A stretch of 64,000 nucleotides of DNA from Corynebacterium sp. CNJ-954 (GCF_001942345.1 NZ_MKKI01000022.1:124001-188000), one strand, 5' to 3'; shown: positions 1-9,915, counted from the stretch's first letter. Numbers and translations are program-made. The notes: generated by a model from the letters alone, not told the origin.

Positions 1-669
1 TTCCTCGGAGGCAGCCTCTTCGCCGGTATTCTGGTCCTCATCACCGTCGCATTGCTGTTCCGGATCACGGATGTCGCAGACAAGGACCTGCCCACCCTCG
101 AGCTGATCAACCAGATGAACCCCGGTATCGGCATCGTGGCCTCCATCGCGACGTACCTGATGATCTTCAGTACCACGCTCGGCGTGTTGTACTCCCTGGG
201 CAAGCGGCTGACGGTGAACAGGGCACAGGGGTACCGTCCGGTGTTTATCGTGCTGACGCTCGCCGCCTTCGGCCTGAGCTTCTTCGACTTCGCCCTGCTG
301 GTCAACAACGTCTTCCCGATTCTCGGCTGGCTCGGTATCGCGTTGGTCGCTGTTCTGTTGGGGACGTGGGTGGCGAACGGGCGCAAGCGCATCGGCAGCG
401 AGGTCCTGCGACGCGACCGGATCCGTACGCTGATTCTCCGCCTCGTCGATCCGAAGGGGAAGTTCACCCGGAAGGACTGGGTGACGCTCCAGAAGTCATT
501 CAAGGAGTCCAACGTCGCCGTGGGCCAGCTGCGGGATGACGTCACCGAGGACGTCGTCGAGGAACTGGACAGCGACGACGAGAGCGAATTCTCGGCCGAG
601 GACTTCGACTCCGAGGAATTCTGGGAAGAGACCGTCGAGGAACACCGGGGAGAGGGTCAGGACCGTTGA
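1..669 (+). CDS. Integral membrane protein, 3' portion (5' end outside window)
   Basis: The frame is open from base 1 to a TGA at 667-669, so 222 C-terminal residues are visible and the start lies upstream. Hydrophobic stretches at about residues 5-20, 45-65, 80-100 and 105-120 suggest a polytopic membrane protein. They are followed by a soluble tail of about 100 residues that begins basic and ends strongly acidic (many Asp/Glu). The membrane part is reminiscent of YkvI-like uncharacterised membrane proteins, but this is a weak impression and no function is assigned. The last 13 bases overlap the convergent ferrochelatase gene. Confidence 0.7.
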   Translation, partial: FLGGSLFAGILVLITVALLFRITDVADKDLPTLELINQMNPGIGIVASIATYLMIFSTTLGVLYSLGKRLTVNRAQGYRPVFIVLTLAAFGLSFFDFALLVNNVFPILGWLGIALVAVLLGTWVANGRKRIGSEVLRRDRIRTLILRLVDPKGKFTRKDWVTLQKSFKESNVAVGQLRDDVTEDVVEELDSDDESEFSAEDFDSEEFWEETVEEHRGEGQDR

Positions 670-1694
670 CGGGCAGTCGTGGAGGCGGCCGCACCTGACG
701 ACTGGTCCACCAGGTCGAGCACCAGTTCGGTGAACTCGTGGGTCGGGCCGGGTGTCGCTGCGCGGACCATCGTGACCCCCAGCTTGGCTGCGGTGTCCGC
801 AGCTTCATTGTCGAGGTCCCACATCACCTCCATGTGGTCCGAGATGAAACCGACGGGAACCAGCACGATGGGACGGGCGTCCCCGTCCTCTCCACCGACG
901 GTGGCTTCCAGGTGGTCGCAGATGTCCGGTTCGAGCCACGGAATATGCGGGGGGCCGGAGCGGGACTGCCACACCAGCTCGACATCGGTTCCGTCGTCGC
1001 CGTCGGAGGCGAAGCTGCTCAATGCGCGGATCTCCCGTGCCGCGGTCAGGACCTGACCTGAGTAACGGTGGGTGGCGTCGACCGAGGACGCCTCGTCGGC
1101 GGACAGGGGCACCGAGTGGGCGGTGAACAGGAGGCGGGCGTCGTCCTGCTGGTCGGCGGGAAGTGACTGCCGGGCCTCGTCCACGAGCCGGGCGAACGTC
1201 GACAGGAACAAGGGGTGGTCGTGGAAGGGACGGATCTTCGTCATCGCCGGTGGGGTGATACCGGCGTCACGACAGGACTGCAGGGCTCGTTCGATGTCCT
1301 CGCGGTACTGGATGTCGCCGGAGTAACCGCCCCAGGCGGACGTGGCGAAGACGATGACCTCCGTGATGCCGTCGGCCACCATCTGCTTCGTGGTGTCCTC
1401 GACATACGGCTCCCAGTTACGGTTGCCGAAGTACACGGGGAGGTCCAGTCCACGTGCCGCGATCTCGGCGCGGAGATGGTCGATGATCTCGAGGTTCTGG
1501 TCGTTGATGGGGCTCTTGCCCCTGAAACGGTAGTAGTGCTCGCCGACCTCGACGAGCCTCTCCCGGGGGATGCCCCGCCCCCGGGTGACGTTCTCGAGGA
1601 AAGGGACCACATCCTCTTCCTTCTCCGGTCCTCCGAAAGAGAGGACGAGCAGTGCCCTGCGGGCGGTGGTGCCAGACATGCCAGACTCAGCCAT
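657..1694 (-). CDS. hemH: Ferrochelatase (coproporphyrin III ferrochelatase type)
   Basis: This enzyme inserts Fe2+ into a porphyrin. In Actinobacteria the substrate is coproporphyrin III, with decarboxylation to protoheme afterwards. The 345-residue length fits the family. Visible signatures are the N-terminal LLVLSFGGPE strand, the Tyr-rich GEHYYRFRGKSPIN loop near residues 51-64, the catalytic His in FTAHSVP (about residue 193) and the acidic metal site in VGFISDHMEVMWDLDNEA (about 281-298). The ATG at 1694 lies 10 bases after the stop of the upstream epimerase gene, so the two are probably co-transcribed. A second ATG six codons in is an alternative start. The 3' end overlaps the convergent membrane-protein gene. 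Confidence 0.95.
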   Translation of the reverse strand: MAESGMSGTTARRALLVLSFGGPEKEEDVVPFLENVTRGRGIPRERLVEVGEHYYRFRGKSPINDQNLEIIDHLRAEIAARGLDLPVYFGNRNWEPYVEDTTKQMVADGITEVIVFATSAWGGYSGDIQYREDIERALQSCRDAGITPPAMTKIRPFHDHPLFLSTFARLVDEARQSLPADQQDDARLLFTAHSVPLSADEASSVDATHRYSGQVLTAAREIRALSSFASDGDDGTDVELVWQSRSGPPHIPWLEPDICDHLEATVGGEDGDARPIVLVPVGFISDHMEVMWDLDNEAADTAAKLGVTMVRAATPGPTHEFTELVLDLVDQSSGAAASTTARQRS

Positions 1695-1704
1695 GTCCCT
1701 GATC

Positions 1705-3072
1705 CTACTCGTCGGGGAGTCCCAACTCGTGGACCAGGGCGGTACGCAGGGTGGGGTGGCGGAAGGTGTGGCCGAGGGTTTCGAGGACCGAGGGGGCGAC
1801 GTTCTGGTCGGCCAGGGCGAGCTCCTCCGCGCCCTGGACCCCGAGGAGCAGCGCCGGGGCGGCGGCCGGAACCGGGAGACTCAGCGGAACCCGGATGCGC
1901 TGCAGCTCAGCCAGGGTCGCGGTGAACTCGGCGTTCGTGATCATCTGCGGGCCGACCGCGTTGACCGGCCCCGTTGTCTCGCCGTCCAGCACAGCCCGCA
2001 CATAGACATCCACCAGATCGTCCACCGAGATCCACGGGAAGTGCTGGCGACCCGAGCCGAGGGCGCCGCCTCCGAGACGACTCGAGGACCCCAGTGCGGT
2101 GAGCAGCGGTGACCCGCCGGCCATGACCAGACCGGTGCGTACGTTCACCACGCGGCGGTCGGCGTTGGCGGCCGGGCCGCAGGCGTTCTCCCACTCGGAG
2201 ACGACGTCGGCGAGGAAACCTTCGCCGGCTCCGGCACGCTCATTGACCCGTCCTGCCCGGCTGTGCCCGTAGAAGCCGACCGCGGACGCACAGATGAACG
2301 CCTGGACACCTTCGGTGGCGGCCGCGAGTTCGGCGAGCCGTCGGGTCGGACCGATGCGGGAGTCGCGGACGGCCGCCTTGTGTTTCTCGGTGAAGCGTCC
2401 CGCTATGCCCGCGCCAGCGAGGTGGACGACCGTGTCGACACCGACGAGAAGGTCCGGTGACGGATCGTCAGGGATCCACACACGGGCGTCCGGCTCATGG
2501 GGGAGACGGGAGCGTGACAGCGGCACGACCGTGTGCCCCAGCGACCGGAGAAGAGCGACGAGACGGGTCCCGACAAGTCCCGTTGCCCCGGTCACGGCGA
2601 CAGTGTGGTGTCCCGTGACCGACGCGTCCCCCACCCGCGCCCTGTGCTCCAGATCGGCGGCCAGCTGACGGTGACGGTAATGGAAGACCCGGTCGAGAAG
2701 CGCCGCCGGGGCGGTACCCTCCACCGCGTCGGTGAGCACGGCGCCGCGGGTGGTGGCGGTGTCGTCGTCACGGAAGGAGTGGGTGTGTCGCCAGTGGATG
2801 ATCTGCCGGAGCGGAAAGTTGACGCACTCATCGACGAAGAGGTGTCCGTCGACGAAGTCGTCAGGCTGGTGCCGGGCCTGCCACTCCCGTAGCCCCGGGA
2901 TCCTGCCGGGGAGGGAGAGCACGGTGGTGCCGTCCTTCAGCGACGATGCCTCGGCGGCAACGCTGAGCAGTGAGAATCCTGGTGTCAGGCGCGTCACCGC
3001 GCCGGGACGGGTGTGCCAGTCCCAGACATCCTGGCGGGGGAAAGGGAGGTGTTGGTGGTAGCGGTGGGTCAC
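1705..3072 (-). CDS. SRPBCC-domain / TIGR01777-type epimerase (SDR superfamily)
   Basis: This 455-residue two-domain protein has an N-terminal region (about 1-150) that looks like a START/SRPBCC ligand-binding fold. It is followed by an extended-SDR nucleotide-sugar-epimerase-like domain beginning at VAVTGATGLVGTRL, whose GxxGxxG motif binds NAD(P). YGHSRAG near residue 275 is the position of the family active-site segment. The fused architecture is typical of actinobacterial TIGR01777 proteins, whose substrate is unknown. The GTG start overlaps the sigC stop by four bases (GTGA), which implies translational coupling. The gene is followed after 10 bases by hemH, so sigC, this gene and hemH form one likely operon. 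Confidence 0.85.
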   Translation of the reverse strand: MTHRYHQHLPFPRQDVWDWHTRPGAVTRLTPGFSLLSVAAEASSLKDGTTVLSLPGRIPGLREWQARHQPDDFVDGHLFVDECVNFPLRQIIHWRHTHSFRDDDTATTRGAVLTDAVEGTAPAALLDRVFHYRHRQLAADLEHRARVGDASVTGHHTVAVTGATGLVGTRLVALLRSLGHTVVPLSRSRLPHEPDARVWIPDDPSPDLLVGVDTVVHLAGAGIAGRFTEKHKAAVRDSRIGPTRRLAELAAATEGVQAFICASAVGFYGHSRAGRVNERAGAGEGFLADVVSEWENACGPAANADRRVVNVRTGLVMAGGSPLLTALGSSSRLGGGALGSGRQHFPWISVDDLVDVYVRAVLDGETTGPVNAVGPQMITNAEFTATLAELQRIRVPLSLPVPAAAPALLLGVQGAEELALADQNVAPSVLETLGHTFRHPTLRTALVHELGLPDE

Positions 3073-3737
3073 GAACCCCAGTGTAGGGCCGGTCCTGAGT
3101 CTGTGCCCTCAGTGTCGTTCCGCAGACTGCCTCGCCCTGAGGCTTCGAGCAGGTCCGCACGTGCCCGCGCGACCCGGGAACGGATCGTGCCCACCCTCAC
3201 GCCGCAGATGTCGGCGGCCTCGGCGTAGGTGTGGCCGAGGATCTGGGTGAGGATCAGGGCCTCCCGTCGGTCCGGGGCCAGGTCATCGAGCATGGCGCGG
3301 GCGTCGACCAGTTCCGCCCAGGTCTGTCCACCCGTGGTATCCGGGGACGTGGTGAGTTCGGTGGCGTCCTCCCACTGCTCGGCGGACTTCCGCGGGCGGG
3401 CCATGTCGTGGCGTACGCTGTCGACCCAGGTGTGCCGGGCGAGTGCGAGGATCCACGTCCGCGCTGACGACCGGGCGGCGAACCGGGGGAGTCCGCTCAG
3501 TGCCCGGAGGTAGGTCTCCTGGGTGAGGTCGTCCGCTCGGTCAGCGTCGGCGAGATGGGCGAGAAGGCGCCAGACATCACTGTGGGTGGCCTCGATGAAG
3601 TCGTTGAGGGCTTTACGGTCGCCGCCGGCTGCGCGCAGGGCGAGGTCGGTGACGGCTTTGTCCGCCGTGTCGTTCGCACGGGCGCCGTCGCGTGCCGACT
3701 GCGGGGATCTTCTTCGCACGGTTCTGAAGTCTAGCAC
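3069..3737 (-). CDS. sigC: ECF-family RNA polymerase sigma factor SigC
   Basis: This is a 222-residue ECF sigma factor. Region 2 is seen in DLTQETYLRALSGLPRF followed by SARTWILALARHTWVD (about residues 68-108). Region 4 is seen in DDLAPDRREALILTQILGHTYAEAADICGVRVGTIRSRVARARADL (about 150-195), with its helix-turn-helix. The identification as SigC rests on divergence from a catalase gene, the arrangement found in C. glutamicum, where SigC responds to respiratory-chain status. The start is a GTG at 3737; other in-frame starts downstream are possible. No anti-sigma factor gene is adjacent. Confidence 0.85.
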   Translation of the reverse strand: MLDFRTVRRRSPQSARDGARANDTADKAVTDLALRAAGGDRKALNDFIEATHSDVWRLLAHLADADRADDLTQETYLRALSGLPRFAARSSARTWILALARHTWVDSVRHDMARPRKSAEQWEDATELTTSPDTTGGQTWAELVDARAMLDDLAPDRREALILTQILGHTYAEAADICGVRVGTIRSRVARARADLLEASGRGSLRNDTEGTDSGPALHWGS

Positions 3738-3810
3738 CGTGGACGGACCCCGGTGACCCTCTGTGACCCCCTGACGACCACTGATTCTGTCGCTATTACT
3801 ATCGCAGATC

Positions 3811-3830
3811 GGTTACAAATAGTTGTAACC
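3811..3830. promoter_or_regulatory. Perfect inverted repeat between sigC and katA (candidate operator)
   Basis: Arms GGTTACAA and TTGTAACC are separated by ATAG in the 265-base divergent spacer. The site is about 74 bases upstream of the sigC start and about 170 bases upstream of katA. A dyad of this size is typical for a dimeric repressor or activator. It does not match the four-part ATAG/CTAT spacing of an OxyR site, so the regulator is unknown. Confidence 0.5.
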
Positions 3831-4002
3831 ATTCAATGTCGGCATATTGATAGTGCGAACCTGAAGATTGACGTGTATAACGGGGATTGACGGCACAGCG
3901 CCTCCGTGACTGACGATCACGACCGCCGTGCGCCCGCCGTCATCCACGACTGACATGTGCGCGATCCGTGCACTACACGGCAGCCTCCAGGAGGGTTTAC
4001 AC

Positions 4003-5640
4003 ATGAGCACCGACGACAACCGCACCACCGGAGCGGGCAGCTCCCCCAGCACTGAGGAGATCGCCAACCGCGGCGTCTGCCCCTACTCCGGGCATTCCAC
4101 CAACGCCAATGGTTCGCCCGTCACCACCGAGGAACACTCGGTGACTGTCGGCGAGCAGGGCCCGATCGCCCTGACGGACGTCCACCTCGTCGAGAAGCAC
4201 GCCCACTTCAACCGTGAGCGCATCCCCGAGCGCAACGTCCACGCCAAGGGCTCCGGCGCCTTCGGTGAACTCACCGTCACCGAGGACGTCTCCCGGTACA
4301 CCCGTGCCGACCTCTTCCAGAAGGGGCGCGTCACCCCGATGCTCGCCCGGTTCTCCACCGTGGCAGGCGAGCAGGGCTTCCCGGACACCGTCCGCGACGT
4401 GCGCGGGTTCTCGCTGAAGTTCTACACGCAGGACGGAAACTACGACATCGTGGGCAACAACACCCCGGTGTTCTTCGTCCGTGACGGCATGAAGTTCCCT
4501 GACTTCATCCGTTCCCAGAAGCGACTGACCAACGGTCTGCGCAGCGCCGACATGCAGTGGGACTTCTGGACCCGCAGCCCGGAGTCCGCCCACCAGGTCA
4601 CCTACCTCATGGGCGACCGCGGAATTCCCAAGGACTTCCGTCACATGGACGGCTTCAGCTCGCACACCTACCAGTGGATCAACGCCGACGGTGAGCGTTT
4701 CTGGGTGAAGTACCACTTCAAGACCCGTCAGGGCTGGGACTTCTTCACCGACGACGAAGCTGGCGAACTTGTCGGTTCCGGCGACTTCGACCACTCCCGT
4801 TCCGACCTCTACGAGGCCATCGAGCGGGGTGACTACCCGACCTGGGACGTCAAGGTGCAGATCATGCCCCTCGACGAGGCCGAGGGATACCGCTTCAACC
4901 CCTTCGACCTCACGAAGACCTGGTCGCAGAAGGACTACCCGCTGATCGACGTGGGTCACTTCACCCTCAACGCGAACCCGCAGAACTTCTTCGCGCAGAT
5001 CGAGCAGGCGGCGTTCGCCCCCTCCAATATCGTCCCCGGTGTGGGCTTCTCCCCGGACAAGATGCTGATGGCCCGTGCCTTCGCCTACGCAGATACCCAG
5101 CGCTACCGCCTGGGTGCGAACTACCCGCAGCTTCCCGTCAACCGGCCTGTGGTGGAGGAGCGGAACTTCTACACCATGAAGGACGGTGCGGCAGCCTACG
5201 AGTTCCCTGCCGACGGCACCCCGGTCTACTCGCCGAACCGGTTCGAGCGTGCTGAAGGGACCGCGGACGTCTCCGACGGTTCCGGTGCCGTCGAGAAGGG
5301 CGTGGAGCCCGGTGAATCCACCTACGGTTTCGGACGTGGACAGGAGTCCGCCACGGGGCCCGCTGATGACCTCGGCCTCTTCGACAACAACTACGGTGGG
5401 GATCTGACCCGCGGTGCCTACGTCCGGCATGCGGAGGATGATGACTTCGCCCAGCCCGGGAACCTGGTGCGTGAGGTCCTGGACGATGCGGCCCGTGAGC
5501 GTCTGGCGGGCAACATCGCCCGCGCCATGCAGGGCGTGTCGGAGCAGGTCGAAGGGCAGTGCTGGACCTACTGGGGCAGGGTCGACGAGAACCTGCGCGA
5601 CCGGGTCAAGGAGATCTACACCGAGCTCAAGAACGGGTAG
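4003..5640 (+). CDS. katA: Catalase (monofunctional haem catalase)
   Basis: This cytoplasmic haem enzyme dismutates H2O2. The protein has 545 residues when started at the ATG at 4003, which is preceded by a strong AGGAGG at 3988-3993. An in-frame ATG 75 bases earlier lacks such a site and adds unconserved residues, so it is rejected. Visible signatures are the distal catalytic His in [11 protein letters not shown] (about residue 80), Asn in [14 protein letters not shown] (about 152) and the proximal haem-ligand Tyr in [15 protein letters not shown] (about 364). The divergent partner is sigC. Regulation by a peroxide sensor is likely from family knowledge, but no clear OxyR site is seen. Confidence 0.95.
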   Translation: MSTDDNRTTGAGSSPSTEEIANRGVCPYSGHSTNANGSPVTTEEHSVTVGEQGPIALTDVHLVEKHAHFNRERIPERNVHAKGSGAFGELTVTEDVSRYTRADLFQKGRVTPMLARFSTVAGEQGFPDTVRDVRGFSLKFYTQDGNYDIVGNNTPVFFVRDGMKFPDFIRSQKRLTNGLRSADMQWDFWTRSPESAHQVTYLMGDRGIPKDFRHMDGFSSHTYQWINADGERFWVKYHFKTRQGWDFFTDDEAGELVGSGDFDHSRSDLYEAIERGDYPTWDVKVQIMPLDEAEGYRFNPFDLTKTWSQKDYPLIDVGHFTLNANPQNFFAQIEQAAFAPSNIVPGVGFSPDKMLMARAFAYADTQRYRLGANYPQLPVNRPVVEERNFYTMKDGAAAYEFPADGTPVYSPNRFERAEGTADVSDGSGAVEKGVEPGESTYGFGRGQESATGPADDLGLFDNNYGGDLTRGAYVRHAEDDDFAQPGNLVREVLDDAARERLAGNIARAMQGVSEQVEGQCWTYWGRVDENLRDRVKEIYTELKNG

Positions 5641-5723
5641 AGCCTGAGGGCCACCGTCACCCCCGGGCTCGGGGAGGACCGCCGGGGCTGTCGACGGAAC
5701 TCATGTACCGTGGTTTCCTGACA

Positions 5724-5751
5724 GAAAATTCGAGATGAACCTCGAATTTTC
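5724..5751. promoter_or_regulatory. 11-bp perfect inverted repeat upstream of the cyclodeaminase gene
   Basis: GAAAATTCGAG and CTCGAATTTTC are separated by six bases. The repeat ends 35 bases before the preferred ATG and lies in an AT-rich pocket within otherwise GC-rich DNA. This position suits an operator overlapping the promoter or an mRNA leader hairpin for the two-gene operon that follows. It has no T-run and is 84 bases past the katA stop, so a katA terminator is less likely. Confidence 0.5.
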
Positions 5752-5786
5752 AGTGAGGATTCACATAAAACATGAGAAAGGTCGGC

Positions 5787-6932
5787 ATGGCAGAAACCCG
5801 TATTGATTTTCGCTACCTCAACGAGCAGGAGATGATCGAAGCCGGTGTCACCGACGTCGCAGCATGCGTCGACACCATGGAGGAGACGCTGATTCTCCTG
5901 GCCGACGGTGACTACCGTATGGCCGGGCAGTCGGCCAACTCCCACGGTGCACAGATCAACTTCCCCGAGAAACCCGATCACGACGGAATGCCCGTCGACG
6001 GGCCAGATCGTCGCTTCATGGCGATGCCGGCCTATCTCGGCGGGCGTTTCCGTGCCTCGGGAGTGAAATGGTACGGGTCCAACACCGAGAACCGCGACCA
6101 CGACCTGCCCAGGTCGATCCACCTGTTCATTCTCAACGACGCCGTCACCGGCGCACCACGTGCGGTGATGTCCGCCAACCTGCTCTCGGCGTACCGTACC
6201 GGCTCCGTCCCCGGCGTCGGAGTCAAGCACCTGGCCGTCCAGGATGCGGAGAGCGTCGGCATCATCGGCCCCGGTGTCATGAGCCGCACGAGTTTTTCGG
6301 CGGCGGTGAGCCAACGTCCGTCGATCCGCCGACTGAAAATCAAGGGCAGGTCGACGGCGTCCACGGAACGGGCCGCCCAGTGGTTCCGCGACCACCACCC
6401 CCAGCTGGACGAGGTCCGGGTCGTCGACAGTGAGCAGGAGGCTGTCGAAGGAAGTGACATCCTCATCGCCGGAACATCGACGTCGCCTGACGGGCCCGAC
6501 GGATTCCCCTACTTCGCCACGGAGTGGCTCAAGCCCGGGGCCCTGTTGCTGATGCCGGCGGCCGCGAGGCTGGACGACGACTTCATCCGGAGTGAGCGGG
6601 CGAACCTCGTCGTCGACTACACCGGCCTCTACGCCGAGTGGTACGAGGAGAACGGTCCTGACGTGACCTATGAGCAGCTCCTCGGTATCCCCGGCAACCG
6701 TTGGTGGGACATGTACAAGGACGGCTCCCTCGACGGTGACCGTCTCACGAACATCGGTGACATCGCCGCTGGGCGTGCACCGGGCCGCACCGATGACGAG
6801 CAGATCTTCTGCTACTCGATCGGTGGTATGCCGGTCGAGGACGTCGCCTGGGCCTCTGACGTCTATGACAATGCGGTGGAGAAGGACATCGGAACGACGC
6901 TCAACCTCTGGGACGTCCCGGAGCTCAGATAG
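5787..6932 (+). CDS. Ornithine cyclodeaminase / mu-crystallin family protein
   Basis: The 381-residue protein belongs to the ornithine cyclodeaminase/mu-crystallin fold. [21 protein letters not shown] (about 130-150) is the family substrate/NAD region, and [12 protein letters not shown] is the Rossmann glycine motif. It is longer than typical cyclodeaminases and has inserts near [18 protein letters not shown], so the substrate may not be ornithine. Some relatives are annotated as a tyramine-oxidase subunit, which I recall only loosely. The ATG at 5787 has an AGAAAGG upstream; an earlier in-frame ATG at 5772 is possible. Its stop codon overlaps the ribosome-binding site of the glutamine synthetase gene, so the two form an operon. 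Confidence 0.8.
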   Translation: MAETRIDFRYLNEQEMIEAGVTDVAACVDTMEETLILLADGDYRMAGQSANSHGAQINFPEKPDHDGMPVDGPDRRFMAMPAYLGGRFRASGVKWYGSNTENRDHDLPRSIHLFILNDAVTGAPRAVMSANLLSAYRTGSVPGVGVKHLAVQDAESVGIIGPGVMSRTSFSAAVSQRPSIRRLKIKGRSTASTERAAQWFRDHHPQLDEVRVVDSEQEAVEGSDILIAGTSTSPDGPDGFPYFATEWLKPGALLLMPAAARLDDDFIRSERANLVVDYTGLYAEWYEENGPDVTYEQLLGIPGNRWWDMYKDGSLDGDRLTNIGDIAAGRAPGRTDDEQIFCYSIGGMPVEDVAWASDVYDNAVEKDIGTTLNLWDVPELR

Positions 6933-6943
6933 GAGCATTGGAA

Positions 6944-8395
6944 GTGGCGACCACATCACCCGACAGTGCTGACCCGCAGAGTCTCTCCCAGTTCATCGAG
7001 GACCGGGGAATCCGCTGGATCGACGTGCGGTTCACGGACGTTCCCGGCACCGAACAGCACCTGTCCGTCCCCGCGTCCTCGTTCAACGCCGAGGCGATGG
7101 AGGAGGGGCTCGCCTTCGACGGGTCCTCGATCAGCGGGTTCACCAGCGTCGAGAAGTCCGACATGCTGCTGTTGCCTGATCTGAAGACGGCGTACGTCGA
7201 CCCTTTCGTCGACTCCCGTACGTTGAACATCCAGTTCTTCGTCCATGATCCCCGTACCCGGCAACCGTTCTCGCGCGACCCCCGCAATGTCGCCCGTAGT
7301 GCCGAGGAGTACCTCGTCTCCACCGGTGTGGCGGATGAATGCTACTTCGGGGCGGAAGCTGAGTTCTACATCTTCGACTCCGTCCGGTTCGACTCGGCGT
7401 CCAACTCCTCCTTCCATGTCGTGGATTCCGAGGAGGGCTGGTGGAGCACCGGCGCGGAGAAGGATCCGGACGGCACCACCAACCTGGGGCACAAGGTCCG
7501 GCAGAAGCGGGGATACTTCCCGACCGCGCCCTATGACCATCTCCAGAACCTGCGCAACGAGATCGCCGACAACCTCATCGACCTCGGCTTCGAGGTGGAA
7601 CGGGCCCACCACGAGATGGGTAGCGGGGGCCAGCAGGAGATCAACTACCGGTTCAACACCCTGCTCCATGCAGCCGATGCACTGCAGACATTCAAGTACG
7701 TGGTGAAGAACACCGCGAAGGCGAACGGTAAATCGGCGACCTTCATGCCGAAGCCGCTGGCGGACGACGGTGGCTCGGGGATGCACATCCACCAGTCGTT
7801 GTGGAAGGACGGTCGCCCCCTGTTCTACGACGAGTCCGGGTACGGCGGGCTGTCTGACATGGCGCGGCACTACATCGGCGGGGTCCTGGCGCATGCACCG
7901 GCCGTCCTGGCCTTCACCAACCCGACGATGAACTCGTACCACCGGCTGGTCCCGGGCTTCGAAGCGCCGACCAACCTGGTGTACTCGGCGGAGAACCGCT
8001 CCGCAGCGATCCGGATCCCGGCCACGGGGACCAGCCCCAAGGCCAAGCGGATCGAGTTTCGGGCGCCGGACCCGTCCGGCAATCCCTACCTCGCGTTCGC
8101 GGCCGTGATGATGGCGGGGCTCGACGGGGTGGTCAACCGCACCGAGCCCGCGGATCCGGTGGACAAGGACCTCTACGAGCTGCCGCCCGAGGAGGCGGAG
8201 GGGATACCCACCACACCGACATCGTTGGAACAGACACTGGAGGCACTGCAGGAGGACCACGACTTCCTCACGGCGGGCGGAGTGTTCACTGAGGACCTGA
8301 TCGAGAGCTACATCGCTGAGAAGGTCGACAACGAGATAACCCCCGCCCGGTTACGCCCCACGACCCTGGAGTACGAACTGTACTACGACTGCTGA
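6944..8395 (+). CDS. glnA: Glutamine synthetase, type I (GlnA-like)
   Basis: This enzyme makes glutamine from glutamate, ammonia and ATP, or acts as a paralog on another amine. About 483 residues match GSI-beta length. Signatures are FDGSSISGF near residue 48, the catalytic-core segment [25 protein letters not shown], and the adenylylation loop [12 protein letters not shown] with its Tyr retained. The sequence resembles corynebacterial GlnA throughout. Pairing with an ornithine-cyclodeaminase-family gene suggests either the housekeeping enzyme or an amine-assimilation paralog, and the sequence alone does not settle this. The GTG at 6944 has AGGAG eight bases upstream; a TTG at 6938 is too close to that site. 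Confidence 0.9.
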   Translation: MATTSPDSADPQSLSQFIEDRGIRWIDVRFTDVPGTEQHLSVPASSFNAEAMEEGLAFDGSSISGFTSVEKSDMLLLPDLKTAYVDPFVDSRTLNIQFFVHDPRTRQPFSRDPRNVARSAEEYLVSTGVADECYFGAEAEFYIFDSVRFDSASNSSFHVVDSEEGWWSTGAEKDPDGTTNLGHKVRQKRGYFPTAPYDHLQNLRNEIADNLIDLGFEVERAHHEMGSGGQQEINYRFNTLLHAADALQTFKYVVKNTAKANGKSATFMPKPLADDGGSGMHIHQSLWKDGRPLFYDESGYGGLSDMARHYIGGVLAHAPAVLAFTNPTMNSYHRLVPGFEAPTNLVYSAENRSAAIRIPATGTSPKAKRIEFRAPDPSGNPYLAFAAVMMAGLDGVVNRTEPADPVDKDLYELPPEEAEGIPTTPTSLEQTLEALQEDHDFLTAGGVFTEDLIESYIAEKVDNEITPARLRPTTLEYELYYDC

Positions 8396-8487
8396 GGGTA
8401 ACCTGAGCTTCTCGTGGTGTTCTGATGTGAGTTACGGTGCATGTGACCCCTTAACCACGTCAATCACCACGCCGTGAGGAGAGCGCC

Positions 8488-9378
8488 ATGAGCCGCCACC
8501 GAGATACCCCTGCCCGTACCCGTTCACTTCGGAGCCGTGTGCTGGCGGCGGGGACCGCCGTGCTGAGCGTCTTCGGTCTCGGGGCTACCGCCCTCCCCGC
8601 CGCTCAGGCTGACACCCGCAATATCGTGGCGCTCGGCGACTCGTTCTCGTCCAACCCGGATCAGGTCCGCAACACCTTGCGTGGCGTCCCGGGACCGATC
8701 GGGGACTGGGCGGACGACTACCCGCAGACCGCCGGTTGTCTGCAGGCGCCGAACAACTTCCCGGCGAAGCTCGCGCAAGCCACCGGCCGTCCTGTCGACG
8801 ACTACTCCTGTACAGCCACGACCTCCGGATCGATGATGCACCGGATCAACCAGGCGATCGATGCGGGAGTCGTCCACGACGACTCGACTGTGGTCCTCGC
8901 TGTCGGCATGAACGACTACGGTCTCTTCGGAGCGTTCGACAACGGCACCAATATCCTCGACCCGGGCAATGTCGCTGCCGCCTACCGGTCCAACATGCAG
9001 AAGGCGGCGGACCGGATCCGGTCCGTCGCTCCGGAGGCGCGCATCGTCGTGCCCGGGGCCCTGCCGACGGTCGACCGTAAGAACACCACGTTCTGTGCAC
9101 TCAACGTCGTCCCCGACTTCCCCATGGGGGTGCCGGTGCCGCCCCTGCGTGACGTGGAGAACTGGAACCGTGACAACCAGCGTGCCGCTGCGGAGGACAT
9201 CGACGCGACCTACGTCGAGGTCATGGACGGAGCCCGCGGGCATGACACGTGTGCCGCCGACAGCGACCGCTATGTCGCCGGGATCATCGACACCACCACA
9301 CCGAACTACAACATGATGTTCCACCCCTCGGAGAACGGCTCCCGGTACCTCGCAGACACGGTGGCGCCGCACGTCTGA
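8488..9378 (+). CDS. Secreted SGNH/GDSL-type esterase/lipase
   Basis: The 296-residue exported hydrolase has a basic N-terminus, a hydrophobic segment (about residues 18-38) and an Ala-rich cleavage region ending AAQAD. Block I is ALGDSFSS with the nucleophile Ser near residue 51. GMNDYG supplies the block III Asn, and MFHPSENG near the C-terminus carries the catalytic His. Paired Cys residues suggest disulfides, as in secreted actinobacterial SGNH enzymes. A GAGGAG site lies six bases before the ATG. The gene is monocistronic and ends at a bidirectional terminator. The natural substrate cannot be read from the sequence. Confidence 0.85.
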   Translation: MSRHRDTPARTRSLRSRVLAAGTAVLSVFGLGATALPAAQADTRNIVALGDSFSSNPDQVRNTLRGVPGPIGDWADDYPQTAGCLQAPNNFPAKLAQATGRPVDDYSCTATTSGSMMHRINQAIDAGVVHDDSTVVLAVGMNDYGLFGAFDNGTNILDPGNVAAAYRSNMQKAADRIRSVAPEARIVVPGALPTVDRKNTTFCALNVVPDFPMGVPVPPLRDVENWNRDNQRAAAEDIDATYVEVMDGARGHDTCAADSDRYVAGIIDTTTPNYNMMFHPSENGSRYLADTVAPHV

Positions 9379-9414
9379 ACCGTGTTTTCGCAGCCACATC
9401 GCCTGAAACGGCAG

Positions 9415-9456
9415 AACCCCCGACGTGAGATACCCGAATCTCACCGTCGGGGGTTT
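9415..9456. terminator. Bidirectional intrinsic terminator between the SGNH hydrolase and mnhG
   Basis: A long dyad runs from AACCCCCGACG to CGTCGGGGGTT, with GTGAGAT/ATCTCAC extending the stem and TTT following. It sits between two convergent genes and probably serves both. Confidence 0.85.
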
Positions 9457-9484
9457 CCTGCACATGCAGGATACTGTCGGGGGA

Positions 9485-9907
9485 TCAGTTCGACTCCTTG
9501 GCCCGTTCACCGCCGGACAGCGGAACGGTGTGGTCCCACAGCGTGGCGTGCAGGGCACGGCCCATGACGTAGGACCCCACCGCCTGGACCACGAGTAGCG
9601 CCAGTACAGCGACAATACCCCTGACCAGGTAACCGACCACGAACCCTTCGGTTGCCCAGGAGTTCACGAAGTCGGCGGCGACGAGCAGAGGCAGGCCCAT
9701 ACCGAGGGCGGGGCCGAGCATGTTGACCTGGCTCAGCGCGTCGGGCGCGAGGTACATGGCGACAGCCGAGACGAGCACGTACAGTGCTCCGACTACGGCG
9801 AGGATACTGACGATGATGGCGGGGATCCACCCGATGTCGCTGGTCTCTTCAACGACGCTGCCTTCGGCGGCGAGCAGGTGGACGGTGGACAGGGTCTGTG
9901 TGGTCAT
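9485..9907 (-). CDS. mnhG: Na+/H+ antiporter subunit MnhG/MrpG
   Basis: This is the small subunit G of the multisubunit cation/proton antiporter. It has about 140 residues with three hydrophobic segments (about 27-50, 60-82 and 90-115) and the MnhG-type PDALSQVNMLGP region. The ATG at 9907 has AGGAG five bases upstream; the adjacent ATG at 9910 is only two bases from it. It is the last gene of the mnhA-C-D-E-F-G operon, starting eight bases after the mnhF stop. The N-terminus is slightly longer than usual. Confidence 0.9.
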   Translation of the reverse strand: MTTQTLSTVHLLAAEGSVVEETSDIGWIPAIIVSILAVVGALYVLVSAVAMYLAPDALSQVNMLGPALGMGLPLLVAADFVNSWATEGFVVGYLVRGIVAVLALLVVQAVGSYVMGRALHATLWDHTVPLSGGERAKESN

Positions 9908-9915
9908 CATTTCTC

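Noticed and set aside
3890..3930. GlxR site (GTGA...TCAC) upstream of katA
   Set aside because: The half-sites are seven bases apart instead of six and the outer positions do not match TGTGA-N6-TCACA.
3997..5430. Long open frame antisense to katA
   Set aside because: It is a high-GC shadow frame. The plus-strand catalase is unmistakable and the antisense product is a Val/Gly/Glu-rich string without family features.
5616..6959. 447-codon frame antisense to the cyclodeaminase gene
   Set aside because: The plus-strand gene has clear motifs. The antisense product shows only compositional bias.
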